64,000 nt of DNA, taken from Lunularia cruciata. Its lineage: Eukaryota; Streptophyta; Marchantiopsida; Lunulariales; Lunulariaceae. Under the pieces are notes generated by a model that was not told the DNA's origin, did not search any database, and saw nothing but the letters and a program-made list of their open reading frames with translations. The position numbers and the translations under genes are program-made. The first letter of the stretch is position 1. Each line of letters begins with the position of its first letter. Below, one piece after another: positions 58,640-64,000 of the stretch. The DNA is taken from NCBI GenBank assembly GCA_948567375.1, contig OX419756.1, positions 50,792,333 through 50,856,332 of the forward strand, written 5' to 3'.

Positions 58640-61600
58640 AACACTTTTATTTAGTAGAACATCCATAATTAAATTAGTCCTAGATCACCTTTAATCTGCT
58701 GATATAGAGTCCAAGGTAGTGGATTTGTCTAGTTTAGTCATGTTAAATCTAGTGATTGAGTTGCAAATGCCATTCATAATATATAAACCCATGGGGTGTT
58801 CCTTCAAGATGTGAAAAGGGATTTGTAACATATGAAAAAGAGGTGATAGAGGTCTTGATATGATATCTAATGTGTCTTCTAGCATTTTAATGACCTCCTT
58901 GATGCTTGGTTTCAAATTGCAAAAGCTAAATATTGGTGTAGTGAGAACCTTGTGTAAAATTCCACTAGTTGAAATTTGGCAATTCACAAGCTTATTAGAG
59001 GAATCATGTGTATCTTCCTAATGTAGATAAACTCTAGGTGCACATAAATTTGATGTACAAAGCTTCATAGTGTACATACCAAGTCAAATGCTTGAGTAAA
59101 GTTTGCACTACTCCAACTCCAGTTCAACAACCACCATTGAGAATGTAGCCTTTAATTCCCTCAAGGATGTAATACCTTACCTCCTATTGAACTTCTCAAT
59201 CCTTCTAGATGAACTACTAACCTCCATACTTTATCTTGGTGGTGTTGGAGTAGCTTGAAAGACAGATGAGGTCAAAGGCAACACCCTATGAGCTACAAAG
59301 TGAAGCACCCCACACACTTGCTCCTCTCCAAGAGCTTTGGTACCCTTCAAAACTTTATTATTCTAGCCATGAACTTTAAACTAAACTTTGGGTAGGCATA
59401 GTATTAAGAGATACTGCAAGAGTTACCATTTATAGTTGCCACCCAAATCATCTTGATTCTATCAAGATTAAGGTGAATAGTCAAGGGTTAATTTTAGCTA
59501 CATATAGTTTGGTGGTTCATGAATGTTGATAGTTCTACTATGGTAGCCCAATGTTGACATACCTATAGTAAATCAATAAGAACAAATTGTTCCCATGATG
59601 ATACAAGTTGGAAATGGCTAAGAATGAAAGAAATACCACAATTTTATTATTGTTTATTTTTCAACTTCTTGGGCCACAAGCACTCCTAGAAGAGTCTAGT
59701 ATCACCTTCTATGATGCACTACAGAAGAGAAAAGAAAACAACAATAATCACTTTCACTACAAATATTATATGGGATTACTCTTGAAGTTGATGGCTTGCT
59801 TCACTCTGAGTGCCACTCCATCCCAAAGTTGTTACTCTTGAAAGTGCATTTAACCCTTCCCAAAAGGCACAAATTACAAAATACACCTCATGTTGGCCAA
59901 ATGACTTGGGTTTTTTGTAGTTATATGGTACTGCCCATGCAATGAGCTTTCCAATCTCCTATTTGCACAAGTTCATTCCTTTGGATCATTCACAGCAAAC
60001 CCTTAATCAAAGGCAAGTAATAGCTTTGTACAACACACTTAAGGATCTTATTAGGAAATTCCTCACCTCTACTCTTACCTAGACATTTGACAATACATAA
60101 AATGAAGAGATAAAACTTGAAAATAATGCAAAGTACTCTTTACTTATTCTCAAATTATAGAAAACAAAACACAAGTGCCTTTGGTCCTAAGCCTTAAGTA
60201 ATTCTTGCTTTGAAAAAAAAGGATCAAGAGCCCAAGTGGATCTCCTAAAACTCCTTAAGTAAATTGTACACAACACAATTAAGGTCCTATCCTATCTTAT
60301 CCTAATCACATGAAAAATGATCAAGTGCCTAACACTTGTTAGGGAGTTTTTCAGGTCTTTCCTACCTAATTTAACTTTAACCTACAACCTTTGGACATAT
60401 GACTCCAAAGTCTTGTACAATTTAGAGTGCATTTGATGAAGTATGTACAATTCCAAGTGCAGATATTAATATACAAATCCAAGTATTTGACTACTTGCTC
60501 ATAGTGCTTGTATCTTCAAAGTTCTTTCTCTCAATGGAGTGCCTTTGGATAGAATTACTATGGGCAATGGACTATGTTTGTCTCTAAGGTATTTAATTTT
60601 TTAGTTGGTTTGCACTTGATACTTAGCTATTTTTAAAATTTAGGTGTGGCAAGTTTTGGTGAACTTCTTATTAGCATGCACCCTAATGCAAGGAAAAAAG
60701 GTTCATTTTCTCCTCCCTTAAGTCTTGGCTCTCTAGGCTTTGTACTTTAAACTTAAGCTCATGCCTTTGCATTTGAAATTTTTGAAGTTGCCCCTCTTTC
60801 TTTAGTTTCTTGATGAAAAATTTCATGGCCTCTTCCAATTAATATATTGTCATCTACTTGTCTTCCTCTATTGTTGGTTCCATGTGCCCACTCCACTTGT
60901 TGTGTTGCTTGCTTGGCCAACTCTTTCTCAAAATCCTTGGCCATATGTTCTAATTGCAGTGCCATTTCCTTTTGGTACTCTTGCATTTGGACTTCTAAGG
61001 TGACAATCAAATCATGGACCTCCTTATATTCATTCCAAGTGCTCTCCAACTCTTTGTACTTGCCATGGAATTGCTCTTCAACTTCTTTTTAGCACTACTC
61101 ATGCTCAAGTTGGAATGCCTTCAATTCTTTTTGCATATTTTGGTTCTCTTTGGCCATTTCAGTGCAATAAGTCTATAGAGAAGCATTTCATTTCTTTATT
61201 GTGTGGTTTTCATGCACCAAAGTATTTACCTCTCTTGCCTCTTCCTTGTACAAGTCTTTGGCTTTGGTTGCTTCTTCTTTGACTAGGTCTTCTTTGGCCT
61301 TATGAATGTAGACTTGCTTGTGCATATTTTGGACAAGTGTGGTATTTTCCACAATGTTGGGGCATTTGGTTTGGTATTGGGGCAACAAGATCTCCATCAG
61401 TTGCAATGTAGTTATGATTGAATGTATAACAAAGTTTGTGCACTCTTGAACTAGCACTAGCAAAGAAAGTCTTGATCCATCTCCAATCTTGGTATATGCA
61501 CTTGGTGTAGATTTGGAATGTTGGCTTCAATGTTGAAATCCTCCTCCTTTGCATGCTTGGTGATTTGGTCATCTCCATATTGCATGACTTTTATATCATT

Positions 61601-62480
61601 TGGAACTTTGGGCCATAGTTCTTGGCCATTTGAGCACTTGACATGATTTTTATGCTTGATTGGTGCTTCTTCTTCTTTGATGGGGCTTAGTGATGCTTGT
61701 TTTGGTGCCACATCCTCCTTGGTCATATTTTCATTAGGTCTTTTAGGTCACTCTTCTACTTCTTGGTCTTGCAAGTTTTGGATAGATTATGCATCTTCGG
61801 AGTGTTCCTATTCTTCTTTGTCTCTTGAGGCAAAGTGCAATGCTTGTAGAGTGAAGGACCCTTGATTTCTTCTCCTCATCCTTTATGTCCTTGACCTCTC
61901 TTTCAGATGAGGACACATCAACCACTTGAGTGTTGGTGTATGACTTCTTTGCAAGTGGTGGTAGCTTCTTTGGGGTACTCATCTTCCTTTTTGGTGCAAC
62001 CAATTCTTCATCCATCAGCACCAAAGGACTTTCTAAGTGTATTGGGTGTCAACATTTCTATACTTAGCTATTAAGATAAATCATTCAAGTTGTTTATCAA
62101 TATAACCTATATAGAAATGGGTAGAGAATCTCTTCTTCTCCTCTCAAGTTAGGAGATTGTTCCCATGTAAAGGTGTATGGCAAATGGAGAAAGGTATGTA
62201 GTACCTCCTACCTCCTCAAATCTCTGTGTAGGGTTTGGTTTCTCACTTGAACATGTTAACCCAATTAATTGGTTTGTCTAAGTACATATAATAATAATAA
62301 AATTATGGCTATTGGTCAAGTAAGTAGTTTGTTTAGGTTTGAAGACATTCTTTACTACCTCTACTATGGCTCTTCTTGCATGATCTTTGAAATTGGCTAC
62401 TTTTAATCAATTTTTCTTTGACCTCTTATCATTGAAAGAAGCCTTGATTTTGGTAGTCAACTCCTTGTCTATGAATTTGG
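58640..62480 (-). other. Gag-like / coiled-coil remnants upstream of Gypsy C protease
   Basis: Short minus-strand frames with helical, charged sequence: 60759-61049 (KEVHDLIVTLEVQMQEYQK...), 61188-61463, 61457-61726 and 61743-62024 (APKRKMSTPKKLPP, DVSSSEREVKDIKDEEKK). The layout, acidic stretches plus coiled coil, recalls the protein of element U. They could be the gag of C or a separate inserted element; I cannot assign them firmly. The stretch 59.0-60.7 kb holds nothing I recognise. Confidence 0.4.
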
Positions 62481-62499
62481 TCGCAAGGATCATCACTCT

Positions 62500-63107
62500 T
62501 GGGTAATACTATTAGCTAAACATATTATCTAGAGATGGGAATTGGCTTAATAATATCTAGAAGGATGTTATATATGATGGTCTAAGTAGATTAGATAAAG
62601 GTGTCACCAAAAGAGTACTTCCACTAATAAGGTAGAGGTCAAAAGCACCATGAAAACTTCAAAGCCAATCTGGAGGCCTAAACTAATAAATTAGGCTTCA
62701 AAAAATGAAAAAAATCTCTCCCTTGGCAAAAAAGGTGTTTCCTTCTCCCCCTTATTTATCTCATCAAGAGCTTTCCAATGATACCTCACCATGTTGTTTA
62801 GAGCTTCCTATAGGAAGATCTCTCAAAGATTCCCTCAAATCAAACTTGTTTGACCAACTAGATATGACAAGGGTCAACATGTCACCAATCAATTAAATTA
62901 ATCTAAGAGTGGAACTCACTAACATGTCACCAATCAATGTATATGATCCAAGGATGGAGTTCCTTTTAATTAGATCCTATTTGCTATATAATAAAGACAA
63001 GGTGCTCCTTTGGGGCATCAAAGTATTGAGGAATGAGGCCTTGTGTTTCTCTTGTGTTTCTTCTCTTGTGTTTCTCTTGGGATTTCTCTTGTCCTTGGAA
63101 CATAACA
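62500..63107 (+). repeat. Diverged LTR of family Z
   Basis: Aligns with 21231-21970 over most of its length: TATCTAGAAGGATGTTATA, CACCAAAAGAGTACTTC, AGAGCTTTCCAA, CCTATAGGAAGAT, TTTGACCAACTAGATA and TCCTTTGGGGCATC. The ends are blurred and I see no convincing target duplication, so it is older than the other Z copies. Confidence 0.65.
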
Positions 63108-63415
63108 TCTTACCTCTCCTACGTCTGGGCTAAGTACTATATGTAAATGCTCTTGTCTAGTTGTTGGGATTCCTTCTCATTCCCCTTGGTATCTTTCTCC
63201 TCTTTCCTCTCATCTTGTGTATCATGGAAAAGTCACTCAATTCCCAATTCTAAAGCAAGAACCCTAAATGTTTCCTTAGGATTACTATAGTCCTATAATA
63301 TATTGCACATAAAGATGGCCTCTAGGATCTTTCTATATGTTCTAAGTGCAAATACCATGATCCTTGATAGTATTAAGAAGATGAAGGTTAAGTGCTACTT
63401 AAGTTGGAATATTAT
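63108..63415. other. Short stretch between LTRs, nothing recognised
   Basis: About 300 bases with no reading frame of note and no repeat relation that I can see within this window. Confidence 0.5.
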
Positions 63416-63554
63416 TGTAACAATATGGAGTTTAGCGACAAAGTTAGTCAGGCTTACGAAGTAGCAAATAAGACAAATTAGCCTAGAATATTACAGAAGT
63501 ATCTAGGAAGCTTTTTGGGAAGTTTCTCAGCTAGCTTAGCTTGCACCTCAAGTA

Positions 63555-63690
63555 AGTAGCTTCTAGAAGGAAGCTTCTAGAAGTTTCCAACTAGCTTAGC
63601 TTACATGCCAAGTAGGTGGCTTCTAGAAGGAAGCTTCTTGAGAAGTTTCCTAGTTAACTTGGCTTGCACTCTAAGAAAGCGGCTTGAGGA
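63555..63690 (+). promoter_or_regulatory. Heat-shock-element-like cluster in the W LTR
   Basis: Perfect alternating modules GAAgcTTCtaGAAgtTTC at 63570-63587 (four units, 2-base spacing). TTCtaGAA just precedes it at 63561-63568, and a second TTCTAGAAGGAAGCTTCTTG lies at 63621-63640. More degenerate modules lie on both sides. This is the binding consensus of heat-shock transcription factors. It lies about 30-160 bases upstream of the TATA box at 63717. Confidence 0.7.
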
Positions 63691-63713
63691 AGCTTCTCAA
63701 GGGCCTTGTATGC

Positions 63714-63728
63714 TACCTATAAATACCA
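63714..63728 (+). promoter_or_regulatory. TATA box of the W LTR
   Basis: CCTATAAATACC, conserved in the solo W LTR at 27143-27639, downstream of the heat-shock-like modules. About 100 bases separate it from the LTR end. Confidence 0.7.
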
Positions 63729-64000
63729 AAGCCAAAGCTCATGCTAGGCATTTGGAGTTTTCACTCATTCAAGTGTCCCAATGTGAGCTTTCACTCTCAT
63801 ATTTCTCTCCTCGGTCTTGGTCTTTTACATTGGTATCAGAGGAGGAATGGGATGGATGGAATTTATGGACCATCGAATCTACTTCCGCCAAACCATTGGG
63901 ATTTTTATGTCCAGATACTACCCAAGCACCGCTTCACACAATTCATCACCTCATGCTTTGGGCAGGATTTTCTACATATGATCACCTTGTCTAAGGAACC

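Larger units (their letters stand above)
53427..62480 (-). mobile_element. Old minus-strand Ty3/Gypsy element C with a diverged methyltransferase domain, broken
   Basis: Same part order as A and B, read right to left: coiled-coil/gag-like stretches (about 58.7-62.0 kb), protease trace (about 58.4-58.6 kb), cytosine methyltransferase (about 56.1-57.86 kb, carrying a solo Z LTR), a segment FAFSMKDLGKCK matching the one before the B reverse transcriptase, reverse transcriptase (about 54.9-55.7 kb; PFGLKNVPIFLQQVID, CYKDDILIHN), RNase H (about 54.3-54.9 kb; LACWALILQEYEF) and integrase traces (about 53.45-54.15 kb; VMIMIEHFF). It has no clear LTRs. It is heavily broken with many interruptions, and the oldest of the three Gypsy elements. 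Both boundaries are approximate. Confidence 0.75.
63416..64000 (+). mobile_element. 5' end of a W-family LTR retrotransposon, running off the window
   Basis: LTR 63416-63829 (TGTAACAATATGG...GGTCTTTTACA) is followed by TTGGTATCAGAGGAGG, matching an initiator-methionine tRNA primer-binding site. Then comes the start of the internal region, with a possible gag beginning. The superfamily cannot be told because no pol part is inside the window. Confidence 0.85.

Noticed and set aside
56991-63107. Z copies at 56991-57747 and 62500-63107 as the two LTRs of one element
   Set aside because: They are in opposite orientation, and the first has its own target duplication.
63416-63829. W and Z LTRs paired as one element (62.5-63.8 kb)
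   Set aside because: The sequences are unrelated, and the W LTR has its own primer-binding site directly after it.
1-64000. CRISPR arrays, bacterial operons or prophage
   Set aside because: No regularly spaced short repeats with unique spacers. Spliced genes and plant LTR elements show the window is eukaryotic.

Overview
This window looks like nuclear DNA of a land plant. The evidence is two intron-rich host genes with GT-AG introns, a plastid-like rRNA fragment inside a gene, and about 43 kb of nested plant-type LTR retrotransposons. Compact introns and very AT-rich spacers would suit a moss or another seed-free plant, but that is only a guess. No feature identifies the species.

Host part (1-15.4 kb, + strand): the 3' part of a CPYC glutaredoxin gene (1-1484, four exons); a 5.6 kb AT-rich spacer; then a WD40-repeat protein gene of about 21 coding exons (7740-15369, about 804 residues), with a possible upstream coding exon at 7122-7190. 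The intron before base 7740 holds a piece of plastid 23S rRNA. From 15.4 to 21.2 kb there is AT-rich DNA with a 34-bp minisatellite and a degenerate repeat of about 340 bp, and no gene I can recognise.

Repeat part (21.2-64 kb): a solo LTR (family Z); a nearly full-length Copia element (22130-27075); a solo LTR of family W carrying heat-shock-element-like arrays; then a three-level nest. In the nest, an old, internally reduced Copia (about 27963-53426) has its 3' LTR split by Ty3/Gypsy copy A (30104-49442). Copy A is itself split by Gypsy copy B (34128-44034). The rest of the same Copia LTR is split again by a 3.77 kb element (U) that encodes an intact 871-residue acidic/coiled-coil protein. 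Downstream is an older minus-strand Gypsy (C, about 53.4-62.5 kb), carrying a solo Z LTR. The window ends in the 5' LTR, primer-binding site and leader of a W-family element.

Main result: Gypsy copies A and B encode, between protease and reverse transcriptase, a C5 cytosine DNA methyltransferase domain (motifs I, IV, VI, VIII, IX/X in canonical order, closest by eye to DNMT3-like enzymes). After the DDE integrase, where chromoviruses carry a chromodomain, they have a C4HC3 PHD finger. Element C carries a diverged version of the same methyltransferase insertion, so the capture is not a one-off. The ends of A and B are also unusual: they read X-internal-Y-X-Y, like the split direct repeats of Ngaro/PAT elements, although the integrase is DDE-type and short target-site duplications flank both copies. 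B is young (X repeats differ at about 3 of 449 positions). A, C and the nest Copia are older and more decayed.
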